Positions 1 to 5,393 of a DNA stretch of 5,393 nt are shown piece after piece. This DNA comes from Pyrinomonadaceae bacterium (GTDB lineage: Bacteria > Acidobacteriota > Blastocatellia > Pyrinomonadales > Pyrinomonadaceae). Position 1 is the first letter of the stretch, and each line of letters begins with the position of its first letter. A model generated the notes under the pieces. That model worked only from the letters and a program-made list of their open reading frames with translations, had not been told where the DNA came from and made no database searches. Made by a program: the position numbers and the translations under genes. The stretch lies in the NCBI GenBank assembly GCA_013812565.1, contig JACCTF010000003.1, forward strand, positions 1 to 5,393. Reading direction: 5' to 3'.

Positions 1-324
1 GTCATAGTGGAACTTGATGAAGGCGAGGGAAGCATGGGCTTCGGCGAGAGTATCGTCACATTCGATGGCATGAAGCGCCGCCTGCTTCGCGCGTGCGAAA
101 GCATCAGGGGGTGGCGGCTCCAGATACCAGTTGAGCAAAGCGTAGCAGTCGGCTAACCCTGTGTAAGCGAGCGCGAAGTTAGAATCTTTCTGGATTGCCT
201 GCTCGAAGTTGGCGATGGCTTGGCGCAAACCTTCGGGCGTGCGCTTGCCCCAGTGATAACGACCGGCGAGATAAAGCTCGTAAGCTTCCGCGTTCTCGGT
301 GTGCCTTTTAACGAGGCGCTCGCG
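1..324 (-). other. TPR array 2, N-terminal part, cut by the window edge (residues 1395-1502)
   Basis: The segment TENAEAYELYLAGRYHWGKR, then EGLRQAIANFEQAIQKDSNF, ALAYTGLADCYALLNWYL and AALHAIECDDTLAEAHASLA aligns with the first TPRs of array 1 (DNPEAFEAYLRGRYCWN and following). By comparison with array 1, which runs about 240 residues beyond the equivalent point, the full protein may be near 1700-1750 residues. That length is an extrapolation. Confidence 0.8.
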
Positions 325-3300
325 CTCGTCGGTTGTGAGTTCTAGACTAAGCGCGCGGGCGACGCGCTCCGAAATCGAGTTCTGCAAGGCGAAGATGTCT
401 GTGAACCGTTCGTTGAAACGTTCAGCCCATAGAAGCTTTCGAGTGGTGATGTCGGTAAGCTCAAGCGCGGTTTGCACGCGGTCGCCGATGCGTTCAATCG
501 TGCCCGTCAGCACGTAATCAACTCCGAGTTCGCGTCCGATCTCAACCGTGTCCCGATTTGTGTTGGCATAGCGACGCACCGCGCCCGGCGTGCGCACGGT
601 GACTTGACTGATCTGGCTCATTTTGTGCGTCAGCACATCGGCCAACCCGACGCCGAGATACTGTTCGTCTCCCTCAGCGCCAGTGGTCTTGAAGGGAAGC
701 ACGGCCATTGACTTTGCGCCGCCCGCAGTCCCGGAAGGGAAATCGGCGTTTGAGTCTGCGAGTAAATTTAAGACGTAGAGTTCGAAGTTGCCGTCACGCT
801 CGCTATGAAAAATTATTTTAGTTCCGTCGGGCGACCACGCTGAATCTTCATCAAGAGCGGCGTTGCCGGTGATGCGGCGCTGGTTGCTTCCGTCGGGCTG
901 CATCAAGTGAACATCAGCCTTCGCTGTTTTCGTGGGGCGAATACTGGAGAAGGCGATTTGCTGTCCGTCGGGCGACCACGCGGGTTTGACATCTTCGGCG
1001 GGGTCTCTGGAGATATTCTGTTGGTCGCTGCCATCCGGGTTCATGAGGAAAATCTCGAACGGTTTGCCGTCACGGCTGCCTGCGAAAGCGATCTTCTGCC
1101 CGTCGGGTGACCACGCCGGGTCGGTGTCATAGCCGGGGTCTTCGGTCAACCTCATCACGCCGGAGCCATCCACATTCGCGAGGAAAATATCGAACTCGTG
1201 GTTACCGCCGACGCGATTGCTGGCGAAAACGATCTTCGCGTCATCGGGCGACCAAGCCGGGCGCGTGTCATCCGCCGGATTGTTGGTGATGTTAATTTGG
1301 TTACTGCCGTCGGCATTCATGACGTAGATCTCCGCGCGGCCGTCGCGCATGCTTTGAAAAACGATTCTTTGATTATCGTGAGACCATTTTGGATAGCTGT
1401 CCTCTGCCGTATTGTAAGTTAATCGCTGCACACGGCTGCCATCGGCGTTCATCACGTAAATCTCGAACTTGCCGTCCCGATTGCTCGCAAAAGCGATGCG
1501 GGTGCCGTCGGGTGACCAACTCGGTTGCCAGTCGGTCGCCGTGTTGTTGGTGAGCCGCACTGGATTCGCACTACCATGAGCCGTGTTCTCATTGTCCGAC
1601 CTTGTTAAGTAAAGCAGCGTGAGGGCGGTAGCAGAGATGAGCGCGAGGGCTGCAAAGAGCCATGCGATCCTGTCAACGGGCTTATGCAGTGCTCGCTCTC
1701 TCTGAATCTCATCCGCTCTCTTTGCTTTCGCAGATTGGCCGGAAAGTTCTGCAACGGCAGCGATTGCATTAGTGCTTCGTCCATCTCCATTAACTTTGTG
1801 TGGTTTGAGATCGTTACAGGGGACGCTCGGTCTTCCGGGATATTTGATTTGCCGCAGCAGAGCGGCGAAGCGTGTACTAGAGCGAAGCGGATCAAGCTGC
1901 GGTTCGACGCCGAGCCAGACAATCCAGGAATCGCCAATGGTAAAAGCTTGTTCGAGCAGATCGAGTGCCGCGTCTCTTTCACCGAGATGGCAGTGAACGA
2001 GCGCAAGGTGATAAGGCGAGACGTAGCGCTCGCGAGCTAACTCGTGCAGCTCGCTGAGCAAATGACGCGCTTCTTCGTCACGACCTGCTTCAGCGTAAGC
2101 CGCTGCAAGTCCCGCCAAGATGAACGGACTCTCGCCAGTGAGTTCAACCCCTTTCTTCGCCTCAATAATCGCTTCCTCATACATCCCCGCTCGCCTGAGA
2201 ACCCAACTAAAACAGAAACGCGCTAAACCATAGTGTGAATCGCTCTGAATCAACTTGCGATACTGCGCGAGGCTTTCATCGTACCGTCGCGCGTAGTATA
2301 GGCACCATCCGAGACTGTGCTGATTAAAGGAGGCGAGCGGGTCAAGTTCCAACGCCCGATTCACTTCACTGATGGCTTCAGCGAAGCGGCCTTCCATCGC
2401 TAGTTGGAAACAGTACCAGAGATGGCCGGTCACATAGTTCGGGTTGAGTTCAAGCGCTCGCCGGTGTAGCCCTTCGACGGCTGCCCAGTCGAAGTCCTGG
2501 TTCAGCGTGGCGAAGCCGAGCGCCGTGTAGGCTTCGGCTAGTGTCCCATCAAGTTCGATGGCGCGCGTCGCCACATTTCTCGCCGCCGCGAAACATTCAT
2601 TGGGAGGCAAGACGCCGTAGACGCTCAACCAGTTGTAGTAGTCGGCGACACCGGCGTAAGCCGTGGCATATAACGGGTCGAGCGCGATTGCCCGGTAGTA
2701 ATAAGTGATCGCCTTCGCGAAGCCTTCTTCGGTAAACGTGTTCCAGCAGTAGCGCCCGCGCAGGTAGGCTTCAAAAGCCTCTGGGTTGTCCGTTCCGCGC
2801 TTGGCAAGCTGAAGACGTTCGTCACCGGTCAGTTGCGGAACGAGGGCCTCAGCGACCCGGCCCGAGATGGCGTCTTCGAGGCTGAGCACGTCGGTGTACT
2901 TCTCGTTAAACTGCTCTGCCCACACGGTCGCCCTATCGTGAACATCAAGCAGTTGCACAGTGACGCGAATCTGATCGCCAATTCGCTTGATGTGCCCATC
3001 GAGCACAAATCTGACGCCGAGTTCATGACCGGCAACCAGCGGGTCATACTCATTGTCATCCGCAGCGCCGTAGCGCAGGACGGAGCTGGTGGGACGCACG
3101 ACGATGCGACGTATGTTGCTGAGGCGTGTAATCAGCGCGTCGGCTAAACCGATGCCGAGGTAAGCGTCGCCGGTATCATCAGGTTCAACTGCGTTCACCA
3201 TTTTGAGCGGAAGAACGGCGATTGACTTATCGCTTCGCGCAAGTTCCCCGGTGGTGTGTCGAACGGGCTTAGTCGCCGCAGGAAAGTAGAAGGGCGTGGT

Positions 3301-4506
3301 GATGGGCCGCCCTTCGAGGTGACGCGTGATGTCTTCGCAGAGCTGCTCGACCGTTGCGTAGCGCCGCTGGGGTTCCTTGCGCAGCGCCTTCAAAATAATA
3401 TTATCTAGATCACCCTCCAGCTCATGGCGCAAACTATCGGGACTGGCCGTGCGGCTTTTGCAAAGAGACTCAAGCGTGGTCAACTCACCGCTTGCCGGGT
3501 CGATGGGCAGTATGTCTTCGTCGCGCGTAACGACTTGGCTGGGCCGCTCCGGTTCCTGCTCGCAGATGATTTGCGCGACATGCTCGGGCAGCCGACTGTG
3601 GAAGCGATATGGACGATGCCCGGTAAGCACTTCGTAGAGCAACACGCCCAGACTGTAGATGTCGGAAGCCGGGGTCGCGGTCTCGCCGCGCACCTGCTCC
3701 GGGCTGGCATATTCGGGTGTCATCAGTCGCATCGCGGTTGCGGTCGGCGCAATCGTTTCAGGGGTGAGATCCGGGTTGAGAAGTTTAGCGATGCCGAAAT
3801 CGAGCAGCTTCGGAGTGCCCCCGTTTGTGACGAGAATGTTCGATGGCTTGATGTCGCGGTGGATGATGAGGTTTCGATGCGCATGATGAACCGCCCCGCA
3901 GATCTGGCAAAAGAGGTGGAGCCGTTCGGGGATCGTTAATTTTTGCGTATCACAATAACGGTAAAACGGCTGTCCCTCGATGTACTCCATGACGAAGTAA
4001 GGAAGACCGTCATCGCTGGTGCCGCCGTCGAGCAGGTGCGCGATGTTCGCATGATCAAGCGAAGCGAGAATCTGGCGCTCGTTGCGGAAGCGACGCAGGA
4101 TGAAGTCCGTATCCATCCCGCGCTTGATGAGTTTAATCGCTACTCGTTTATGAAATTCACTGTCGGCGCGTACCGCGAGGTAAACCGTGCCCATGCCGCC
4201 GCGCCCGACTTCGCGCAAGATGCGGTACGCGCCGATGCGCCGACCCTCCATCGGGTCGTTTCTATCATCAAGCGTATCGGCCGTCTTCTCAGGAGGGGCA
4301 ACGGCCTCTAATAAGCAGTCGGGTAGAACCGGGGTCTCAATAAAATCGCTACCATCTTCATACTGCCTAACGAGAGCTTCGACTTCAGCGCAGAGAGTTT
4401 CATCATCCTTGCACGCCTCAACAATAAACAATCGGCGTTCGTTAAGCGGGAGGTCGAGCGCTGATCGAAACACATCTTCAACTTGCTTCCAACGTTCCAA
4501 GGGCAT
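1..4506 (-). CDS. Giant one-pass membrane Ser/Thr protein kinase with duplicated TolB-like/TPR modules and a six-blade PD40 propeller (3' partial)
   Basis: The frame is open without a stop for 1502 codons and leaves the window at position 1. The ATG at 4506 is chosen because MPLERWKQVEDVF is the usual opening of acidobacterial kinases of this type. No clear Shine-Dalgarno precedes it. The kinase domain (about 90-400) has the glycine loop GRGGMG (101-106), VAIK with K125, alpha-C E143, HRDIKPSN with D218, K220 and N223, DFG (236-238), SPE (268-270) and D282 in SDIYSLG, so it should be active on Ser/Thr. It is followed by TolB-like domain 1 (428-555), about eight TPRs (576-861), a polar linker, one TM helix (947-967), six PD40 blades (983-1247), TolB-like domain 2 (1264-1382) and a second TPR array (1395 to the edge). 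The inferred role is transmembrane signalling: an external propeller and TPR ligand- or protein-binding part coupled to a cytoplasmic kinase. Substrates and signal are unknown. The kinase family assignment is very secure; the function is inferred. Confidence 0.96.
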   Translation of the reverse strand, partial: MPLERWKQVEDVFRSALDLPLNERRLFIVEACKDDETLCAEVEALVRQYEDGSDFIETPVLPDCLLEAVAPPEKTADTLDDRNDPMEGRRIGAYRILREVGRGGMGTVYLAVRADSEFHKRVAIKLIKRGMDTDFILRRFRNERQILASLDHANIAHLLDGGTSDDGLPYFVMEYIEGQPFYRYCDTQKLTIPERLHLFCQICGAVHHAHRNLIIHRDIKPSNILVTNGGTPKLLDFGIAKLLNPDLTPETIAPTATAMRLMTPEYASPEQVRGETATPASDIYSLGVLLYEVLTGHRPYRFHSRLPEHVAQIICEQEPERPSQVVTRDEDILPIDPASGELTTLESLCKSRTASPDSLRHELEGDLDNIILKALRKEPQRRYATVEQLCEDITRHLEGRPITTPFYFPAATKPVRHTTGELARSDKSIAVLPLKMVNAVEPDDTGDAYLGIGLADALITRLSNIRRIVVRPTSSVLRYGAADDNEYDPLVAGHELGVRFVLDGHIKRIGDQIRVTVQLLDVHDRATVWAEQFNEKYTDVLSLEDAISGRVAEALVPQLTGDERLQLAKRGTDNPEAFEAYLRGRYCWNTFTEEGFAKAITYYYRAIALDPLYATAYAGVADYYNWLSVYGVLPPNECFAAARNVATRAIELDGTLAEAYTALGFATLNQDFDWAAVEGLHRRALELNPNYVTGHLWYCFQLAMEGRFAEAISEVNRALELDPLASFNQHSLGWCLYYARRYDESLAQYRKLIQSDSHYGLARFCFSWVLRRAGMYEEAIIEAKKGVELTGESPFILAGLAAAYAEAGRDEEARHLLSELHELARERYVSPYHLALVHCHLGERDAALDLLEQAFTIGDSWIVWLGVEPQLDPLRSSTRFAALLRQIKYPGRPSVPCNDLKPHKVNGDGRSTNAIAAVAELSGQSAKAKRADEIQRERALHKPVDRIAWLFAALALISATALTLLYLTRSDNENTAHGSANPVRLTNNTATDWQPSWSPDGTRIAFASNRDGKFEIYVMNADGSRVQRLTYNTAEDSYPKWSHDNQRIVFQSMRDGRAEIYVMNADGSNQINITNNPADDTRPAWSPDDAKIVFASNRVGGNHEFDIFLANVDGSGVMRLTEDPGYDTDPAWSPDGQKIAFAGSRDGKPFEIFLMNPDGSDQQNISRDPAEDVKPAWSPDGQQIAFSSIRPTKTAKADVHLMQPDGSNQRRITGNAALDEDSAWSPDGTKIIFHSERDGNFELYVLNLLADSNADFPSGTAGGAKSMAVLPFKTTGAEGDEQYLGVGLADVLTHKMSQISQVTVRTPGAVRRYANTNRDTVEIGRELGVDYVLTGTIERIGDRVQTALELTDITTRKLLWAERFNERFTDIFALQNSISERVARALSLELTTDERERLVKRHTENAEAYELYLAGRYHWGKRTPEGLRQAIANFEQAIQKDSNFALAYTGLADCYALLNWYLEPPPPDAFARAKQAALHAIECDDTLAEAHASLAFIKFHYD
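361..717 (-). other. TolB-like N-terminal-type alpha/beta domain, copy 2 (residues 1264-1382)
   Basis: This is a second copy of the same fold: SMAVLPFKT, YLGVGLADVLTHKMS, TVRTPGAVRRY, IGRELGVDYVLTGTIERIG, TALELTDITTRKLLWAERF and SISERVARAL. It matches copy 1 motif for motif with clear sequence divergence, so it is an old duplication or a separate acquisition and not a recent tandem repeat. It lies after the TM helix and propeller and is predicted to be outside the cytoplasmic membrane. Confidence 0.88.
766..1560 (-). repeat. Six PD40/WD40-like beta-propeller repeats (residues 983-1247)
   Basis: Six blades of 44-47 residues each contain a W-S-P-D-G type turn followed by [KR]I[AV]F, a S-x-R-D-G segment and [EI][IL][YF]VMNADGS. 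The blade tryptophans are W997, W1041, W1085, W1132, W1177 and W1224. Six blades match the TolB-type propeller, so the unit looks complete. The turn is intact in blades 1, 4, 5 and 6, changed to SHDN in blade 2 and SPDD in blade 3. Blades 4 and 5 carry insertions of a few residues. At DNA level this gives a 132-141 bp periodicity, with near-identical ccgtcgggYgaccacgc words on the plus strand. Placement after the TM helix suggests an extracytoplasmic binding or sensing platform. Confidence 0.92.
1606..1668 (-). other. Single predicted transmembrane helix (residues 947-967)
   Basis: About 21 hydrophobic residues from IAWLFAALALISATALTL to YL, flanked on the N side by basic and polar residues (KAKRADEIQRERALHKPVDR) and on the C side by TRSDNEN. 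The positive-inside rule places residues 1-946 in the cytoplasm and the rest outside. It is the only strongly hydrophobic stretch I see in the 1502 residues. Confidence 0.85.
1837..2781 (-). other. TPR array 1, about eight repeats plus terminal cap (residues 576-890)
   Basis: Tetratricopeptide repeats can be read one after another, with helix pairs ending in the typical A-[IL]-x-L-x-P turns: YYRAIALDPLYATAYAG, ATRAIELDGTLAEAYTALG, HRRALELNPNYVTGHLW, VNRALELDPLASFNQHS, and further degenerate copies to ALDLLEQAFTIGDSWIVWL. The array ends with VEPQLDPLRSSTRFAALLRQI, which in relatives is the last piece of the protein just before the stop codon. TPRs are protein-binding scaffolds. Here they would be cytoplasmic and next to the kinase, so they may recruit a substrate or mediate oligomerisation (inference). 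Confidence 0.88.
2842..3225 (-). other. TolB-like N-terminal-type alpha/beta domain, copy 1 (residues 428-555)
   Basis: The domain opens with SIAVLPLKM and continues with YLGIGLADALITRLS, VVRPTSSVLRY, AGHELGVRFVLDGHIKRIG, VTVQLLDVHDRATVWAEQF and SGRVAEAL. This is the order of motifs in the TolB-like domain (COG5616 type) found before TPR arrays in adenylate cyclases and CadC-like regulators. In this protein it lies on the same side of the TM helix as the kinase, so it is predicted to be cytoplasmic. It is paralogous to residues 1264-1382 of the same protein. Confidence 0.88.
3307..4239 (-). other. Protein kinase catalytic domain (Hanks/PknB type), residues about 90-400
   Basis: This is a domain within the large CDS. 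All landmarks of an active eukaryote-like kinase can be read: glycine loop, VAIK lysine (K125), alpha-C glutamate (E143), catalytic HRD aspartate (D218), DFG (D236), SPE and the alpha-F aspartate (D282). The activation segment (239-262) is rich in Thr (LTPETIAPTATAMRLMTPEY), giving several candidate autophosphorylation sites. The C-lobe ends with LDNIILKALRKEP, RRYATVEQL and EDITRHLEGRPI, a wording typical of acidobacterial members. Most relatives have a membrane helix soon after this point; here residues 403-427 are polar and lead straight into a TolB-like domain. Confidence 0.96.
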
Positions 4507-4519
4507 AGCAATTAATAGG

Positions 4520-4634
4520 CAGTGGGCAGCGAGCAGCAGGCAGTGAAAACCAAATAACAGAGGTCGGTGGTTGTCGGCGAAACGCCCCGTATTCTTCCCA
4601 ATACTGCCCACTGCTTGCTGCTTGCTGCCCACTG
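4520..4634. repeat. 26-bp imperfect inverted repeat with 63-bp centre
   Basis: The left arm (4520-4545) and right arm (4609-4634) are complementary at 24 of 26 positions, both mismatches being T/C. They are built from the short words gcagtgggcag and gcagcaagcag. The centre holds a small ggcg-aaa-cgcc stem (4576-4586). The element lies in the predicted kinase leader, its left arm ending 14 nt before the ATG. It may be a dispersed REP- or MITE-like intergenic repeat, or a leader RNA structure. There is no transposase. Confidence 0.7.
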
Positions 4635-4657
4635 TTCACTGCATGGTGAACAGTGGG
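4628..4657. repeat. Perfect 12-bp hairpin in the predicted kinase leader
   Basis: The arms CCCACTGTTCAC (4628-4639) and GTGAACAGTGGG (4646-4657) are perfectly complementary around a 6-nt loop (4640-4645). G-U pairs could lengthen it slightly in RNA. No T-run follows it on either strand, so it does not look like an intrinsic terminator. Seven bases (4628-4634) are shared with the right arm of the 26-bp inverted repeat. Confidence 0.7.
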
Positions 4658-4735
4658 TGGGTAACTGTGTAGTGTAGGAAATCATCATGAGGAAATTCCT
4701 ATGCTTCAGGCACAAACCGCCAGTAATGAGCTGGA

Positions 4736-4764
4736 AGTATAAGCAACCGCTTCAAACATATCAA
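4736..4764 (-). promoter_or_regulatory. Candidate sigma-70 promoter for the kinase gene
   Basis: On the minus strand, TTGATA (4764-4759) is followed by a 17-bp spacer and TATACT (4741-4736). Each hexamer matches its consensus at five of six bases and the spacing is optimal. Transcription would begin near 4729, giving a leader of roughly 220 nt before the ATG at 4506. It is the best promoter I could find in the gap by eye. Confidence 0.6.
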
Positions 4765-4783
4765 TCGCTTGTTTGCTTAGCAG

Positions 4784-4796
4784 TTAACACTGTTAA
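4784..4796. promoter_or_regulatory. TTAAC-act-GTTAA dyad just upstream of the promoter
   Basis: A perfect 5-bp inverted repeat with a 3-bp centre lies about 20 bp upstream of the candidate -35 hexamer. Its position and symmetry fit an activator-binding site, but a dyad this short can occur by chance and no regulator is identified. Confidence 0.25.
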
Positions 4797-4890
4797 TCCA
4801 GCTAGGAAGGATCAAAGTAAGCAGAAATGAAGCGGCTTCTACGGGTATAACTGCGAATGTTGATGCGTCTGCCCGAGTAGGGTTGCTTCC

Positions 4891-4909
4891 CTTGCGAGGA
4901 CTTCGCAAG
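4891..4909 (-). terminator. Weak hairpin downstream of the isomerase stop
   Basis: CTTGCGA (4891-4897) and TCGCAAG (4903-4909) form a perfect 7-bp stem with a 5-nt loop, about 38 nt after the isomerase stop in the direction of transcription. There is no U-tract after it, so it is at best a weak or factor-assisted terminator or an mRNA 3'-end stabiliser. Confidence 0.25.
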
Positions 4910-4947
4910 ACTTGAGTTGAAAGGCATACGCATGTTGCCCAAGAGCC

Positions 4948-5393
4948 TCAGAAAGCGAACGCATCGCGGAGGACTTTCAGGCTCTTTGGAACGGCGGTGG
5001 CGGGATCTTCCTTGCCTTCCATCTCTAACGAGATATAGCCCTGGAAGCCGGCATCGCGCAGGATCTTGGCGAGGCGCGGATAGTCCAGGTCCAGCGTGTA
5101 CCATTCGCCGCCGCCGTAGTAGGTCTTGGCCTGAACGATCTTGGCAAAGGGCGCGAGTCGCTCAAACTGCGGATAAGGGTCGCCCACGAAGTTACCCGTG
5201 TCCAGATTTATCCCCAGCCAGGGCGACTGTATGGATTTGTAGATACTCAAGAGATCATCCGGGTAGGTAGTTAATCCCCAATGGTTTTCAAGCGCCAGCA
5301 TCACTCCAGCTTTCTCCGCCTCAGGTAAGCACCTCTCAATCGAATCAACCACCCATTTGATTGCGTCCTCTTTCGTGTAGCCAGGCAGGGGCG
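4948..5393 (-). CDS. TIM-barrel sugar phosphate isomerase/epimerase-like protein (5' partial, C-terminal half)
   Basis: Read from the right edge to the TGA at 4948-4950, 147 residues are visible, roughly the C-terminal half of a family usually about 280-310 residues long. The true start lies beyond 5393: the frame is open through [15 protein letters not shown], so the GTG at 5352 is an internal codon. The text matches xylose-isomerase-like TIM barrels (PF01261 type): [10 protein letters not shown] carries the first metal-binding Glu (codon 5287-5289), [10 protein letters not shown] the Asp (5200-5202), and [13 protein letters not shown] the final Glu region (5017-5025). At the beta-strand where many relatives have a ligand His, this one reads IVQAKTYY. 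Enzymes of this family interconvert keto sugars or inositol derivatives with a divalent metal in the cytoplasm; the substrate here cannot be told. It lies upstream of the kinase in the same direction but 441 bp away, so co-transcription is doubtful. Confidence 0.88.
   Translation of the reverse strand, partial: PLPGYTKEDAIKWVVDSIERCLPEAEKAGVMLALENHWGLTTYPDDLLSIYKSIQSPWLGINLDTGNFVGDPYPQFERLAPFAKIVQAKTYYGGGEWYTLDLDYPRLAKILRDAGFQGYISLEMEGKEDPATAVPKSLKVLRDAFAF

Larger units (their letters stand above)
4507..4947. other. Intergenic region of 441 bp between isomerase and kinase
   Basis: I see no convincing gene here. The open frames crossing it are made of the low-complexity repeat words or are antisense shadows. 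It holds, in the direction of the kinase, a post-isomerase hairpin, an AT-rich dyad, a sigma-70-like promoter and two overlapping inverted repeats in the predicted 5' leader. Confidence 0.75.

Noticed and set aside
766..1560. DNA-level tandem repeat or satellite
   Set aside because: The 132-141 bp periodicity is fully explained by the six protein blades and their shared codons.
1605..2006. 133-codon minus-strand frame out of phase with the large gene
   Set aside because: It overlaps the TPR, linker and TM part of the large CDS in another frame; its Ser/Arg-rich translation is typical of a shadow.
3424..3939. 171-codon open frame on the plus strand
   Set aside because: It lies wholly antisense to the kinase catalytic domain, whose minus-strand frame has every expected motif. 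The plus-strand translation has no recognisable domain.
4609..4657. Possible CRISPR repeat
   Set aside because: The repeat words are short, in both orientations and without uniform spacers; no cas gene is near.
4628..4657. Intrinsic terminator between the genes
   Set aside because: The stem is strong but no T-run follows on either strand.
4512..4715. Small leader open frame on the minus strand ending 5 bp before the kinase ATG
   Set aside because: Most of its codons come from the inverted-repeat words, and the peptide shows no family or hydrophobic pattern. An internal ATG at 4687-4689 has only a distant AGGA. Not supported as a real gene.
4948..5352. Treating 5352 as the start of the isomerase
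   Set aside because: The frame stays open to the window edge with family-consistent residues ([15 protein letters not shown]), and the visible part lacks the N-terminal half of the barrel. The GTG is an internal valine.

Overview
The window looks like part of an Acidobacteriota chromosome, probably of the Blastocatellia type. This is an inference from architecture: very long Hanks-type Ser/Thr kinases joined to TolB-like domains, TPRs and PD40 beta-propeller repeats are a hallmark of that phylum, and the upstream sugar isomerase resembles homologues from Acidobacteriota and Planctomycetes. No marker gene is present to prove it. Both genes lie on the minus strand and both run off the window.

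Right end (4948-5393): the C-terminal 147 residues of a TIM-barrel sugar phosphate isomerase/epimerase-like enzyme, with its stop at 4948. Between the genes (4507-4947) there is no convincing gene. This stretch holds a weak hairpin after the isomerase stop, a TTAAC/GTTAA dyad, a strong sigma-70-like promoter (-35 at 4759-4764, -10 at 4736-4741, 17-bp spacer) and a predicted 5' leader of about 220 nt. The leader carries a perfect 12-bp hairpin that overlaps one arm of a 26-bp imperfect inverted repeat, so the two structures cannot both form in full.

Main gene (4506 down to position 1 and beyond): one uninterrupted reading frame of 1502 codons that I read codon by codon and that contains no stop. 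The order of parts is: N-terminal extension (1-85), Ser/Thr kinase with all catalytic motifs (about 90-400), TolB-like alpha/beta domain 1 (428-555), about eight TPRs (576-861) with a family-typical terminal motif (about 862-890), a polar linker (891-946), a single transmembrane helix (947-967), six PD40 blades forming a TolB-type propeller (983-1247), TolB-like domain 2 (1264-1382), and the start of a second TPR array (1395-1502+). The likely topology is kinase, TolB-1 and TPR-1 in the cytoplasm, with the propeller, TolB-2 and TPR-2 outside the membrane. The protein reads like two complete proteins joined end to end: a kinase-TolB-TPR regulator and a TM-PD40-TolB-TPR sensor. The same TolB-TPR module is therefore present on both sides of the membrane.

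The two genes are co-oriented but 441 bp apart, and the kinase appears to have its own promoter. A shared function is not shown.
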